From positions 41,723 to 105,722 of the forward strand of contig JAFVSR010000063.1 of assembly GCA_017503645.1 (NCBI GenBank): DNA of 64,000 nucleotides. Direction: 5' to 3'. Below the pieces are notes generated by a model, which did no database searches, was not told the DNA's origin, and worked only from the letters and a program-made list of their open reading frames with translations. Positions 42,696-52,824 of the stretch are shown one piece after another. Source of the stretch: Bacteroidaceae bacterium (GTDB lineage Bacteria > Bacteroidota > Bacteroidia > Bacteroidales > Bacteroidaceae). The position numbers and the translations under genes were made by a program. Numbering within the stretch: position 1 is the stretch's first letter; every line of letters begins with the position of its first letter.

Positions 42696-43307
42696 TTATT
42701 TCTTTAATTTTGTTTCGGCGAAAATCTTCTCTAATTCTTCGCGTGTGTAACGTTCGTTCTCGGGGTAAAGGGCTTTTTCGTGTTCAATAATTTCGTCAAT
42801 ATTAAAACGAAAACGAATAGTTTTAGCTGGTAGTCCGCCGCTTATTGAGTATGGTGGGGTGGATTTATTTACAACTGCACCAGCCGCAACTACAGAGCCT
42901 CTTCCTATTGTTACGCCTTTTAAGATTGTAACATTTGCTCCAACCCACACATCATCTTCTATTACAACGGGAAAATCTTCTTCCGGCCCCTTCTTCTTAT
43001 ACAAAAACATCGGCGTTCCAATGCAGTTGATAATGTGGTCACCGGTAACAATGGTGGGTGCTGGTCCGAAAATTACATTATTTCCGATTGTGAGTGACGC
43101 GCGTGAGCAAAATATGTGTGAGAAACGTGGAATAGATACATTGTTACCCAATGAAATATTTTCCAACCCTAAATACATTGAAGTGGAGGGCTTTAAGGTT
43201 ACATTCTGTCCACAACTTCTCATCTTGCTTTTATAGTATTTCGACATTATTATGTCCTTCAAATACTCCCCTCCTACAAAAAATAATTTAAATAAAAAAT
43301 CTTTCAT
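42696..43307 (-). CDS. hexapeptide-repeat acyltransferase (left-handed beta-helix)
   Basis: A 203-aa transferase with hexapeptide repeats (ISLGNNVSIP, LTIGNNVIFG, VVIEDDVWVGANVTILKGVTIGRGSVVAAGAVVNKS), the usual acetyl-CoA-dependent O- or N-acetyltransferase fold of capsule loci. The start is placed at 43307 (MKDFLFKLF), since a longer frame would overlap the upstream GT4 gene by 83 nt. Confidence 0.88.
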   Translation of the reverse strand: MKDFLFKLFFVGGEYLKDIIMSKYYKSKMRSCGQNVTLKPSTSMYLGLENISLGNNVSIPRFSHIFCSRASLTIGNNVIFGPAPTIVTGDHIINCIGTPMFLYKKKGPEEDFPVVIEDDVWVGANVTILKGVTIGRGSVVAAGAVVNKSTPPYSISGGLPAKTIRFRFNIDEIIEHEKALYPENERYTREELEKIFAETKLKK

Positions 43308-43338
43308 GTTAAAAAATAAAAACAGTTTTAATATATTC

Positions 43339-44439
43339 TTATTTATTTCTGCATAATTGCTCATATACATTGAAATACTTGTTTGCACAAACTTCCATTG
43401 TATAGTTTTCTTGATAATCATTTATAACGGTTTCCTTGCTTATTGAAAAATCTTTTTCAAAAACCTTTTCAATGGTTCTGTAGTAATCGTCTGTATCAAA
43501 TGTTGGGCAAAGTAAACCGTTTACACCATCTTTAATAACATCTACAACACCACCGGCAGGGGTACTGATTGGAATACATCCCATTGACATCGCTTCAAGC
43601 ATAGCAAGTGGAAGTCCCTCATATAATGATGATAGTACAAAATAATCGGAACAAGCAAGAAAATCAGCAATATTGTTTTTTGTACCAAGAATCTTTATAT
43701 ATCCTGTTTTATTCAAGTGCATATAAGGGCTACTTTCATAAAAAGACCCAAGAACCAATAATATAAAATCTTTACCGTTATCGTGTAACTTTTTGAATGT
43801 GTCAAATAACAGTTTTTGATTTTTCTGTTCACCATACCTTGCTACGTGGATGAAAACAGGAATTTCCTGTCCCGATTTATATTCATTAATCTCTTTTTTT
43901 ATTAAATCAGCATCTGTGGTCACGCTTAATTTGGCACGCCCATTTGCAATGAGAACAGCATTGTCTTGTTTATAGAAATCAATGTATGATTGCTGACATT
44001 TGTTGGATATGGTTATTGGTTGTACACACTTCTTGAACAGCCATTTTTCGAATCTCCTCAGCCATTTAAAACTGATTGCTTTTTCCGCAACATTATGGAT
44101 TGTGTGAACATATTTTGTTCTGTTGTATAAAACTGCCGGAATATATAATAAAATAGCATCACAATGAGTGTGTACAATATCTGGCTTTATCTCTTTTATG
44201 GTTTTGTATATGCCAATAATGCTTTTGGCGCATATTCCTTTTTTCGTACCAATATTTATGCATTTTACATCCTTAGATAAATCTGGTAAATAATGCCTGT
44301 CTTTAGGCACTGATAAATCTCGTATAACCAATAGATATACTTCATTATCTTTGTTCTTTGCCAACTCATTGCAGAGATCTACAACAAAACGTTCTGCTCC
44401 CCCTGATGCAAGGCTGTATGTTATTTGAAGAATTTTCAT
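43339..44439 (-). CDS. GT4 family glycosyltransferase
   Basis: A 366-aa GT-B glycosyltransferase. N-terminal ITYSLASGGAERFVVDL is the classic start of this family; the EX7E region is YEGLPLAMLEAMSMG, followed by PISTPAGGVVDVI. It adds one sugar of the capsule repeat; specificity unknown. Confidence 0.92.
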   Translation of the reverse strand: MKILQITYSLASGGAERFVVDLCNELAKNKDNEVYLLVIRDLSVPKDRHYLPDLSKDVKCINIGTKKGICAKSIIGIYKTIKEIKPDIVHTHCDAILLYIPAVLYNRTKYVHTIHNVAEKAISFKWLRRFEKWLFKKCVQPITISNKCQQSYIDFYKQDNAVLIANGRAKLSVTTDADLIKKEINEYKSGQEIPVFIHVARYGEQKNQKLLFDTFKKLHDNGKDFILLVLGSFYESSPYMHLNKTGYIKILGTKNNIADFLACSDYFVLSSLYEGLPLAMLEAMSMGCIPISTPAGGVVDVIKDGVNGLLCPTFDTDDYYRTIEKVFEKDFSISKETVINDYQENYTMEVCANKYFNVYEQLCRNK

Positions 44440-44481
44440 AAAGCTTATAGTGAATATTAGTTAATTGATTCTGTAGGGTGG

Positions 44482-45564
44482 TTACTTATATTCTTTGATA
44501 TAACCTTTTGTCATTTCCTCTATTGTAAATTTCTCTTTAATGGTTTTTTGTGCATTAATGCAAAGTTTTCTGTAGGTGTCGTTGTCTGTTATGAGCTCGG
44601 ATATTCTTTCAACAGCTTTATTTACGTCTTTGGGTTGAACAATATAGCCGTTGTATCCATCAACAATAATCTCATTAGTGCCTCCTCCCTCAGTTGCTAC
44701 AACCGGCAGGCCACATGCCATACCTTCCATTATTGAGTTTGAAACGCCCTCGGCATGTACAAATGCATTTGTACATAGAACAGCAATGTCGCTGGCTTTA
44801 TAAATTGCTTCTACATCTTTTCTGTATCCACAGAATATGACATTTTTTACATCGTGTTCTTTTGCATATTGTTTCAATACATCCTCTTTTTCTCCTCTTC
44901 CAACAATTAAGAATAGGGTATTTGCTATTTTTTTATCAATTTCTTTGGCAATATCAATAAACATTTCAAAATCTTTAGACTTATCAAGTCGGGCAGCCAT
45001 TGTTATAACTTTCTTGCCGTCAAGATTAAATTCTTTACGTACATTTTCACCTGTTTCGTTTGGATTCAACCTATCTTGGTTAAATCCGTTATAGATTACG
45101 ACTGATTTCTTTAGTGGTGCCTTATAGGCTATAAGTCCGGCCATTGAATTACTGGTAATACTGTCGCAAATACGATAGGTTGTATTATAAAGTAATATTT
45201 GATTCTTAAAAGAAGGCTTGTTGGCATCTGCTATCGAAGAGAAAATATACCTGAACCTTAAGAAAGGGTAAATAAGATTGATATATAAACATACTCGCGC
45301 CGTCCATACATGTACATAATCCGGTTTAATCTCTTTGATTAGTTTGTATATGAATTTCAGTCTCTGGTATCTGCCTTCTTTCTCATTTATATAATGGATA
45401 GAATCAATAGAACTACAAACCTGGTTATAGTCAATGACATTGGAATATAGTACAACGTGAATCTTAAAGTCTCCATGCTGCTTTAGCGAACGTATCAGTT
45501 CACCCATGCGTCTTTCCTTGCCACCACCACCAAGACTTTCAGAGAAGAACATTATTGTTTTCAT
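44482..45564 (-). CDS. GT4 family glycosyltransferase
   Basis: A 360-aa GT-B glycosyltransferase with the Gly-rich N-terminal loop SLGGGGKERRMGEL, phosphate-binding MAARLDKSKDFEMFID and the EX7E-like HAEGVSNSIMEGMACG with VVATEGGGTNEII. Strongly A/T-rich, like its neighbours. Confidence 0.92.
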   Translation of the reverse strand: MKTIMFFSESLGGGGKERRMGELIRSLKQHGDFKIHVVLYSNVIDYNQVCSSIDSIHYINEKEGRYQRLKFIYKLIKEIKPDYVHVWTARVCLYINLIYPFLRFRYIFSSIADANKPSFKNQILLYNTTYRICDSITSNSMAGLIAYKAPLKKSVVIYNGFNQDRLNPNETGENVRKEFNLDGKKVITMAARLDKSKDFEMFIDIAKEIDKKIANTLFLIVGRGEKEDVLKQYAKEHDVKNVIFCGYRKDVEAIYKASDIAVLCTNAFVHAEGVSNSIMEGMACGLPVVATEGGGTNEIIVDGYNGYIVQPKDVNKAVERISELITDNDTYRKLCINAQKTIKEKFTIEEMTKGYIKEYK

Positions 45565-45588
45565 AATATGATATTATAATAGTTGATA

Positions 45589-46878
45589 TTAATGATAATT
45601 ATATCCGTTCATTTCCATAATATTCATCTTTTCAACACCCCAGTATTCATAAATAATATAGGGAGCCGGAGTGTAATATATTATTGGAGGTACGCTACTT
45701 GAGGCTGCTCCTATTGTATATCTCATTGATACATACCATGAGTTTGCCAATAGTATTATTATAAGATATTTTTTTGCATTATCGCCATAGGCAAGGAGTA
45801 GCATATAAATTGACAATATCTGAACAAACCACATATATCTTCCTCCCAATACCGGTACAGGCTGAAGAAAATTAATGGTTGCAAACAGAAATAAATAGAA
45901 TGAGAACAATGCTTTATGCTCCGCATTTAAAATTTTTCTCTTTCTCCAAAGCAATATTGGCACTATCAGATATACAGTTCTTTTTATTGTGTTGAACATA
46001 ATAGGAACCCAATAAAACCCAGAAGTACCGTAGCTTATTGCTTTATTTTCAGATTCAAGATAGCTTGTTGCCCAATTGCTCATAGAGTCTGGTAATGGAA
46101 TTATAGATGCAAGATCTATAGAACCAATAATATCGGACGACATATAAGAAAACGGTATAGATATATACACAAGTGGCATTAAAAGACTCTGGAAGTGTTT
46201 AGAGAACAGTCCAATAAAGAATATTCCAATAAATACCCAAAAACTGCTGTGTATAAATGGTGTCAACGCCAGCCATAGCAGGGTTCTCCAGTTACCTTCC
46301 TTGCTGTAATATTTCATTATCACGTATATACATAACCACAATGCTGTTGTAAATCGTGGGTTTTGCACTGTAATTATGTCGCGTGGCAGCATAAACAAGA
46401 AGATGAACAAGAAACCAATCCACCCATTGTGGAATTTGGGGTTGTCTATGATAATTTTAAAACATTTTAATTGAAAGAACAAATATGGCAAAGAGCATAG
46501 AGCAAAGAATGTGTGCGGGTTATCGGAGAACAAACGCGTCAGCCATATCATAAAGTATAGATATATTTCGCGTGTAGCATCCTTGTGTCCACTGAAATAT
46601 TTGTCAAGAATATCAAGAAAATCGGCAGTGTCTATATTGTTGTACATAAAAATTCCTGCAATTCCTGACAAATCATCGTATCGTAAATGGTTGCGCACGT
46701 CCATATTCCAACAAAAAAGAATGCAGAACAGTGTGTATATAAACAGGAAATGCTTGCCTTTCATTTGCTTTAGCGTTGAAAGGAGAGCACCGAATGGCCA
46801 TATGAGGAATAACAGAATATAATACAATCTCTGCTTCTTTGAATCCTTGTGTCTGTTTCTATAAATATTGATGTTCAT
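45589..46878 (-). CDS. EpsG-like O-antigen/capsule polymerase (Wzy role)
   Basis: A 429-aa polytopic membrane protein with about 10-12 hydrophobic segments and a basic N-terminus. The layout matches EpsG-family polymerases: the NHLRYDDLSGIAG segment after the first transmembrane pair, a long periplasmic loop and RFTTALWLCIYV. It would polymerise lipid-linked repeat units outside the inner membrane after Wzx export. It is the only polymerase candidate in the locus. Confidence 0.82.
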   Translation of the reverse strand: MNINIYRNRHKDSKKQRLYYILLFLIWPFGALLSTLKQMKGKHFLFIYTLFCILFCWNMDVRNHLRYDDLSGIAGIFMYNNIDTADFLDILDKYFSGHKDATREIYLYFMIWLTRLFSDNPHTFFALCSLPYLFFQLKCFKIIIDNPKFHNGWIGFLFIFLFMLPRDIITVQNPRFTTALWLCIYVIMKYYSKEGNWRTLLWLALTPFIHSSFWVFIGIFFIGLFSKHFQSLLMPLVYISIPFSYMSSDIIGSIDLASIIPLPDSMSNWATSYLESENKAISYGTSGFYWVPIMFNTIKRTVYLIVPILLWRKRKILNAEHKALFSFYLFLFATINFLQPVPVLGGRYMWFVQILSIYMLLLAYGDNAKKYLIIILLANSWYVSMRYTIGAASSSVPPIIYYTPAPYIIYEYWGVEKMNIMEMNGYNYH

Positions 46879-46881
46879 ATA

Positions 46882-48048
46882 TTATAATTTGAATATTGTT
46901 TCCCATTTATCAACTATTTGCTCAATAGAAAATGACTTAACCTTTTCAATGGCGGCATTTTGCATTGCTGTGAACTTGTTGCCATCATCAATGGCTTCTT
47001 GTATTCGCCTCGCCATCTCTTTTTTGTCGAATGGCTTAGCAATTATGCCATTCTTGCCGTCATCAATAATATCGTGCAACGATTCGTATGTATCATATAC
47101 AAAAGGAACGCAACCATAGCTCATAGCTTCGGTAAGCACCATTCCCCAGCCTTCGCAGGTTGAAGTCATTCCAATATAACAGGCTTTTTTATAGAATTGA
47201 GATACATCTTGTTGTCTGCCTGCAAATTCAAGCCTCTCTACTTTATTTCTTTTTGCATAGTCCTTGTTGTATTGCAAGTCGGGGCCATCGCCAATTATAA
47301 TAGCCTTCCAATCCTTGTTGTTTTGGCTTATGATTTTCCAAATATCGATAAAGGCTGGGATATTTTTGGGGTAATTCTCTTGCCTGCCTACCCAGATTAT
47401 TGTTTTTTCTTTTGAGCATTCATGGTTATTTGAATGTTCAAAAGTAAGCGGGTTGTTTACTGCAATAAGTCTATTCTTTTTAACGTGTGGCATATATTTG
47501 AGCACACGAGGTATAAATTTATCCGACAATAAACATAAGTAATCGGAAACTTCCAGGGATTTATTTAAGCGTGCTATTTCTATATTGCGTCCTTGCCGTT
47601 TATAGTATCCTGGAAATAGCCGACAGAAATTTATATATAGCCATTCTTTCCAAGTCTTAGGTTGCATATGCTTAAGCAACTCTTTTGCATATGTCTGTGT
47701 GCAGAATGGCTGAACATGAAGGCAAGTAATTTTTTTTATCGCTTTGGGTGTTATTGATAATAGGTAGTGTGTATCAATACGTGGTTCTTGGTTGATTACT
47801 ATTTCGATTTCTTCTTTGTCCAGTATTATTTTGTATTCTTTATTTATGGTGTTGATGTCTTTACTGCAATCTATATAATACTGTTTGACAATATATTTAT
47901 AATCGTATATCGTAGGATTGTCGTTTGTGCTCAAGAAAACAACATTGTGCCCACGACGTATCATCTCTTCTGTCAAAATATGAGTTACACGTTGTACACC
48001 ACCTATATGCGGTATAATGGGCCTTGTAAAAAGAAACAGTATATTCAT
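46882..48048 (-). CDS. GT4 family glycosyltransferase
   Basis: A 388-aa GT-B glycosyltransferase: N-terminal RPIIPHIGGVQRVTHIL, phosphate-binding IIWVGRQENYPKNIPAFIDI and EX7E region CEGWGMVLTEAMSYG. It lies 3 nt from the polymerase gene and 1 nt from the pyruvyl transferase gene. Confidence 0.92.
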   Translation of the reverse strand: MNILFLFTRPIIPHIGGVQRVTHILTEEMIRRGHNVVFLSTNDNPTIYDYKYIVKQYYIDCSKDINTINKEYKIILDKEEIEIVINQEPRIDTHYLLSITPKAIKKITCLHVQPFCTQTYAKELLKHMQPKTWKEWLYINFCRLFPGYYKRQGRNIEIARLNKSLEVSDYLCLLSDKFIPRVLKYMPHVKKNRLIAVNNPLTFEHSNNHECSKEKTIIWVGRQENYPKNIPAFIDIWKIISQNNKDWKAIIIGDGPDLQYNKDYAKRNKVERLEFAGRQQDVSQFYKKACYIGMTSTCEGWGMVLTEAMSYGCVPFVYDTYESLHDIIDDGKNGIIAKPFDKKEMARRIQEAIDDGNKFTAMQNAAIEKVKSFSIEQIVDKWETIFKL

Positions 48049-48049
48049 A

Positions 48050-49108
48050 TTATTCTTTTGTTATAGTGCGCAAATACTCTAAAGATTTTTCCCTTTGCTC
48101 TTTTAATAATGTATCAACCTTATTCCAGTTAATATCTTTGTACCAAACATTAGAAGCCTTTGCATCTTCAATTGATGTGAAAAGGCGGTCTTCGAGCCCG
48201 GCAATCTTCAATAGGCTCACAAGGCGTGATATTTTGTTGCCACTTTCATATATGGCAACGAACGGCCGGTGGTGAACCAGGCACATTGCTACACCATGAA
48301 AAGAGTGGGTTATTACAAATGAGGATTCGGCAATAGCTTTAATCCATTGCTCAACGGAGCGTCTGTTCCAGGTAAAGGTTGATGTTAAATTTGTCTTTTT
48401 ATTTACATCTACAAACTTTAGACCAAGTGCCTTTGCTTTACTTTCTGCAAAACTATAAAGAGCCGGTGATGAACTCAATTGATAGTATGCAAGGGTCTTT
48501 CTGGTCTTTGTTTTTCCTATAAGTTCTTCGTAATTGGTGCGCAGAAGAGTGGGATCTACTACGTGAGTCGCATTAATAGAGAACTGCTTCTTGAGAATAT
48601 CTATACCCTGTTTTTCGCGGCATGCAACAGCTTTGAATTGGTTTAGGAGTTCTTGTACTCTTTGGGTAAGTTCCTCGCTTGCATTCCATTGGTCAGTGCC
48701 GAAACTTGATGCGTACGATGCCATTTGCTTGCCTTCAGGTAAAAAATCGAGAAAATAAGCAAGAACCTTTTCTTTTGTTATTTCGGGATTCCACACTTGG
48801 TCGCTGCCCATAAGGTAGAGATCGGCTTTTGGTATTTCGTTCTTTAACTCGTTATATGTCCCGTAGTACTTTGTTGCCGGAATATGTCTTTTCCAGAAAC
48901 ACTTGAATTTTAAATTTGCCGGTGCGATGCTATGGGCAAAGTCAAGTATGCGCCCAACGAGTGTTGTGCGTTTTTGTGTCTCAAACAAGGGAAAATCTAT
49001 AACACAAACTTCGTGTCCCATCTCCTGCAGGGTTTTCACTGTGGCATAGGTTTGCAGTTCGGCTCCGTAGTTCTTTACGTGCCATATTGTCATTAATGCT
49101 ATTTTCAT
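48050..49108 (-). CDS. polysaccharide pyruvyl transferase family protein
   Basis: A 352-aa protein of the CsaB-like pyruvyl transferase family, which adds ketal pyruvate from PEP to capsule sugars and gives a negative charge. Signatures: WHVKNYGAELQTYA, GSDQVWNPEI, ASYASSFGTDQW and the C-terminal VITHSFHGVAMCLVHHRPFVAI. ATG 49108 (MKIALMTIWH) overlaps the stop of the upstream Fe-S protein gene by 4 nt. The FrhB-like gene next to it is a frequent partner in surface-glycan loci. Confidence 0.88.
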   Translation of the reverse strand: MKIALMTIWHVKNYGAELQTYATVKTLQEMGHEVCVIDFPLFETQKRTTLVGRILDFAHSIAPANLKFKCFWKRHIPATKYYGTYNELKNEIPKADLYLMGSDQVWNPEITKEKVLAYFLDFLPEGKQMASYASSFGTDQWNASEELTQRVQELLNQFKAVACREKQGIDILKKQFSINATHVVDPTLLRTNYEELIGKTKTRKTLAYYQLSSSPALYSFAESKAKALGLKFVDVNKKTNLTSTFTWNRRSVEQWIKAIAESSFVITHSFHGVAMCLVHHRPFVAIYESGNKISRLVSLLKIAGLEDRLFTSIEDAKASNVWYKDINWNKVDTLLKEQREKSLEYLRTITKE

Positions 49109-50289
49109 ACTCCTTTTGGCTTTTCTTTTATGTGCAATGCCCATATAATTTTGTATATAAGCATTTTTGTTCTGTTTATCGTTTTACGCATATGGTATCT
49201 CCAGCCCATATCGCCATATTTCTTGGCAATAAACAGAAAACCGTTGTTAGCATAGTCTTTAGCAAAGTTACTGTGCAACGGTGACATCTTTGATGGATAT
49301 TGTAATTGGGGCTGCAGGCAGTCGGCGGTGTTGCTCTCTTCAACAATATATTGTTCTTTTACTTTGTTGAACCATTCTTTGCCTTTATCTGAATTTATCA
49401 TTGCCAATGACAACCCTTTTTTGTCTTTCTCGTAGGGAGAGTCCTTAGGTATTCCCCAAAAATCGCCCACTGTTATGTCGCCTACACGTTTTAGGTTTGT
49501 GAACTTGCAGTTGGCGCAAGATTCTCTCATTGATATGCCGCTGAAATATAGTCTGTTGCTTGTTCGTTTTGTAATTTCTTTGCCGTTCTCAAACCTGAAG
49601 GTTTCTTTGGCACCATGCCAGCCGTAACGCTTGTCACGGAAACAGGCTTTGACTATTTTGGATTTATAACGTTTTTCAAGGTATGCAATATAATCTTCCC
49701 AAACTCTTGGCGATGGCACTCCGTGGCAAATTATATCGATGCACAAAAGGTTGCTGTGCATTTTTGCAGGAATATATGCCTTAAGACCGGCAACCTGGCA
49801 AGCAGTGCCCGAGAATAGTACCGTGAGGCCTTGCCTTAAATCGTCTTTTACTTGCTTAAATGCACCGCGCATATCGCTCTGCACGTACTTGGACATTCGT
49901 AACTTTTCCAGTTCATCGGTGTTGCTTGCTTTTTGGTGAGTTACCCTCCAAGTTTCGGTAAATGCAGCACCATAAACCACGCCACCATTATCAATAAAAT
50001 GCCGGGCAATACCCCAGAAGGCTCCACCGCTTTGGCTACGCATTAACTGTTCGCCGTCTTTTAGGCGCAGTGCATATACTGTGGGTTCATTGTAGTTGTC
50101 GTATCTTTTATAGTTGCTGTGAAATTGGCACACTTTCTCGCACAAACCACATTCAACGCATTTAGTGGCATCTGCAATCGGGTACAAGAAACCCAATGCA
50201 TCGGGTTGCATTGTTATTGCACTATGGGCGCAGATGCTTTCGCAAGCTGTACAGCCACAACAGTTCTTTTTTTCTGTTATTTTGATCAT
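49105..50289 (-). CDS. FrhB-like (coenzyme F420 hydrogenase beta subunit family) Fe-S protein
   Basis: A 394-aa protein with two N-terminal 4Fe-4S clusters (CCGCTACESIC and CVECGLCEKVC), then the FrhB N- and C-domains (SQSGGAFWGIARHF, FSGTACQVAGLKAYI, IICHGVPSPRVW, GDITVGDFWGI) and extra cysteines in ESCANCKF. Homologues in F420 systems bind a flavin and pass electrons. In Bacteroidales capsule loci the family is common and is coupled to pyruvyl transferases, but the redox reaction is not known. Confidence 0.88.
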   Translation of the reverse strand: MIKITEKKNCCGCTACESICAHSAITMQPDALGFLYPIADATKCVECGLCEKVCQFHSNYKRYDNYNEPTVYALRLKDGEQLMRSQSGGAFWGIARHFIDNGGVVYGAAFTETWRVTHQKASNTDELEKLRMSKYVQSDMRGAFKQVKDDLRQGLTVLFSGTACQVAGLKAYIPAKMHSNLLCIDIICHGVPSPRVWEDYIAYLEKRYKSKIVKACFRDKRYGWHGAKETFRFENGKEITKRTSNRLYFSGISMRESCANCKFTNLKRVGDITVGDFWGIPKDSPYEKDKKGLSLAMINSDKGKEWFNKVKEQYIVEESNTADCLQPQLQYPSKMSPLHSNFAKDYANNGFLFIAKKYGDMGWRYHMRKTINRTKMLIYKIIWALHIKEKPKGV

Positions 50290-50291
50290 TT

Positions 50292-51023
50292 TTAGTCGGC
50301 GTATGATTCAATTCTATCTTGACCTTCTACTCTCATTACATTGCGTGTGAGGACTCTCAAAGGAGTACCGCTGTGTACGCAATAGGGCTCATACTCGCCT
50401 CCTCTTGTAAGCACCGAACCTAAGCCGAAGATACAATGTTCAGGAGTTGTTACAGAATGCATTATACGGCACTCCATTCCAAACCAGTTATTGTCTCCTA
50501 TTTTTATGGGGCCATAGGCCTTCTTGAATTTCTCTTTTTTCATATCATATATTGGATGGAAATTTGTGTCTGTAAATATACAGTTCCAGCCAATTCTCAC
50601 ATATCTGCCAAATTCAATATGTTTGAAACTTATTAGTTTCAATGATGCTGAAGCGCAGAATTTGTCGCCAAAGATTATTGTAGAATCTTTTCCTTGTACA
50701 ATGAAAGAATTGTTATTAATTCTGCAGCTTCCTTTAAAGATAATTGTGCCTCCCCATTGTGTCCAGTGAATACCATTATTGGGGTACATATGCCCGCCAA
50801 AGTTTCCTAATTTTATCATTCCAAATCTCACTGGTGCGTCAATTATGACTTTGCCTTTCATTTCGTAGAAATGCCCTTTTTTTACTAATATAGGGAATTT
50901 TATGGCTTGCTTGAAAGGCAGGTAGTGAAAGTTTATATATATGGAACGAGGAATCATTTTGAATAGAGGCATATTCAATTTTATGTATAAGAAAGCCTTT
51001 TTTATAAATTCTAATGTGGTCAT
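50292..51023 (-). CDS. LbH-fold acyltransferase-like protein
   Basis: A 243-aa protein with irregular hexapeptide-like repeats (MKGKVIIDAPVRFGMIKLGNFGG, TIIFGDKFCASASLKLISFKHIEFGRYVRIGWNCIFTD split by long loops) and the C-terminal GLGSVLTRGG. It has fewer clean hexapeptides than the 42.7-kb transferase. Probably an O-acetyltransferase of the capsule. Its start overlaps the end of the Wzx gene by 4 nt. Confidence 0.78.
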   Translation of the reverse strand: MTTLEFIKKAFLYIKLNMPLFKMIPRSIYINFHYLPFKQAIKFPILVKKGHFYEMKGKVIIDAPVRFGMIKLGNFGGHMYPNNGIHWTQWGGTIIFKGSCRINNNSFIVQGKDSTIIFGDKFCASASLKLISFKHIEFGRYVRIGWNCIFTDTNFHPIYDMKKEKFKKAYGPIKIGDNNWFGMECRIMHSVTTPEHCIFGLGSVLTRGGEYEPYCVHSGTPLRVLTRNVMRVEGQDRIESYAD

Positions 51024-52549
51024 TTCTTTAATATTTTTTTTATTGGTTTAAGAATGAATCTTTTCTCGGATTTGGTGAGCCCAAAAATATATGAGATAGC
51101 AATGCATATTATTCCTGTCAGGATTATATTGATTGCAAACATTGCAAAATTGTCGCTCTTTATGAAATATTTAACAGGTATAATAAATAGGAAACATAGT
51201 GAAAATACGATTATGCATCTTAGTACTACATCTGTTAAAAACCTCAAGACCGGGAATTGCGTCATCGTTCTTAAAAAGGCAAGCCTTGTAAAAAGGCAAA
51301 TTATAGAGATAATAATTGTGCTAAAAACCGTTGATACGGGGCTGTAACCCAGTTTTAAAAGGATATATGCCAACGGGAAATTGAGCAATAGTATACCTCC
51401 TGTAACTAATTGATAGTTCCTTATTTTCCCGGTAGCCAATAGTAGATATGTTAGCGGACTTGAGAAAGAATCGACCATTGTCAGCAGCAGAATGATACAA
51501 ACAAATTCAACTGTATATTCAGGAACATCTACAAGCCACAGGTTTATAATGTATTCAGATTCTACGATTATGGGGATACAGAGAACCATTAGGATTAAGA
51601 ACGAGAATTTTGCGGTTTTTATCACGAGGTTCTCGTATATTTCCTTGTCGCCTACAGCGTATGATTTTGTTATTTGCGGGCGCACTGCTGTTGTGAAATT
51701 TGAACAGAAGCCACTTACAGCGGTATTAACTTGTATTGCTATACCTCGCGCAGCATTAACTGCCGGGCCACAGAATAGGTTAATAAGAACATTTATGCCC
51801 TGGCTCCTAAGCACCCCTGCTGTTGTTCCAACAAAGTTCCAACCGGCAAAGCCGAACATACTTTTTATAAGTTCCTTGTCCATCACGAATCTGAACTTAC
51901 TCTCTGGGAAATGTTTGCTGCAATAGCGTCCGTACAGCATTCTTACAGATACCGACAAAAGGCACATTAGTATTGCGTACATAATTAAGGAGTCGGCACT
52001 TGCATACGGAATGGCTAATGCTATGAGTAGTTTGACAACTCCTTCGTATATTCCAATGTAGGCAAATGCCGACATTTTTTCGTGAGCAATAATAAGGCTG
52101 TTGAAGGGGACACTTATTAGTTGTATCATAGTTGTAAGCACCGACAGTTGGAATACCCAATTTGCAGCAATCAATCTGTCGGTTGGAATAACCATCTTTG
52201 TGTTAATGAACCAAATTCCAAATGTTTCAGCAAGGATTAATAATATTACACAAAGGAGCACCTGTATAATAATAGAGGTGGAAAATACTTCTCTAAGCCT
52301 TTCGGGTGTGTCTTTTGCCAAAGAGAATGTAAGATATCTGCTTATTGCACCGGCAAGTGAGGTGGATATCATACTGAACATTGAAACAAACCCTCCAACC
52401 ACATTGTAAATACCATAATCTTCAATACCCAACGACTTTAATATAACGCGCGAGGTGTAAAGGCTTATCACCATTAGAAATAACATTCTAATGTAAAGCA
52501 CTATGGTATTCTTTGCTATGCGTTTGCTGTTAGATTTTGTTTTGTCCAT
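51020..52549 (-). CDS. wzx: oligosaccharide flippase (Wzx, polysaccharide transport family)
   Basis: A 509-aa polytopic protein with about 14 hydrophobic segments, of the PST/MATE-like flippase group. Typical segments are SLYTSRVILKSLGIEDYGIYNVVGG near the N-terminus, with the SRYLTFSLAK loop, and AARGIAIQVNTAVSGF. It moves lipid-linked repeat units across the inner membrane. It is first in the 12-gene operon; no clear promoter lies directly upstream. Confidence 0.92.
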   Translation of the reverse strand: MDKTKSNSKRIAKNTIVLYIRMLFLMVISLYTSRVILKSLGIEDYGIYNVVGGFVSMFSMISTSLAGAISRYLTFSLAKDTPERLREVFSTSIIIQVLLCVILLILAETFGIWFINTKMVIPTDRLIAANWVFQLSVLTTMIQLISVPFNSLIIAHEKMSAFAYIGIYEGVVKLLIALAIPYASADSLIMYAILMCLLSVSVRMLYGRYCSKHFPESKFRFVMDKELIKSMFGFAGWNFVGTTAGVLRSQGINVLINLFCGPAVNAARGIAIQVNTAVSGFCSNFTTAVRPQITKSYAVGDKEIYENLVIKTAKFSFLILMVLCIPIIVESEYIINLWLVDVPEYTVEFVCIILLLTMVDSFSSPLTYLLLATGKIRNYQLVTGGILLLNFPLAYILLKLGYSPVSTVFSTIIISIICLFTRLAFLRTMTQFPVLRFLTDVVLRCIIVFSLCFLFIIPVKYFIKSDNFAMFAINIILTGIICIAISYIFGLTKSEKRFILKPIKKILKK

Positions 52550-52824
52550 AATTACTGCTATAATAATTGGTCAGTATGTTTGATATTAGCATCCCCTGTT
52601 GATATACCCTTCAGTGGCATTGTCTCGTGGTTTAATAATGCAAGGATTTCCTAATACTATACTGTGACTGGGTATTTTACAATTTTTGTAAATAAAGTGG
52701 TTTTTACAATGTCTTGTGTCTTATCCGCAATTGTTAATAATGCTCATATATGCTAGTTTATATTATTGTTTGCAGTTTATTGAAATCTCCACCGCAATGG
52801 TGTGTTATTATATAAAAAGAACAA

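Noticed and set aside
52550-52824. Possible invertible promoter upstream of the wzx operon
   Set aside because: Only one small palindrome (TTTACAA/TTGTAAA) was found. No pair of inverted repeats flanks a promoter-like motif, and no recombinase gene is near.
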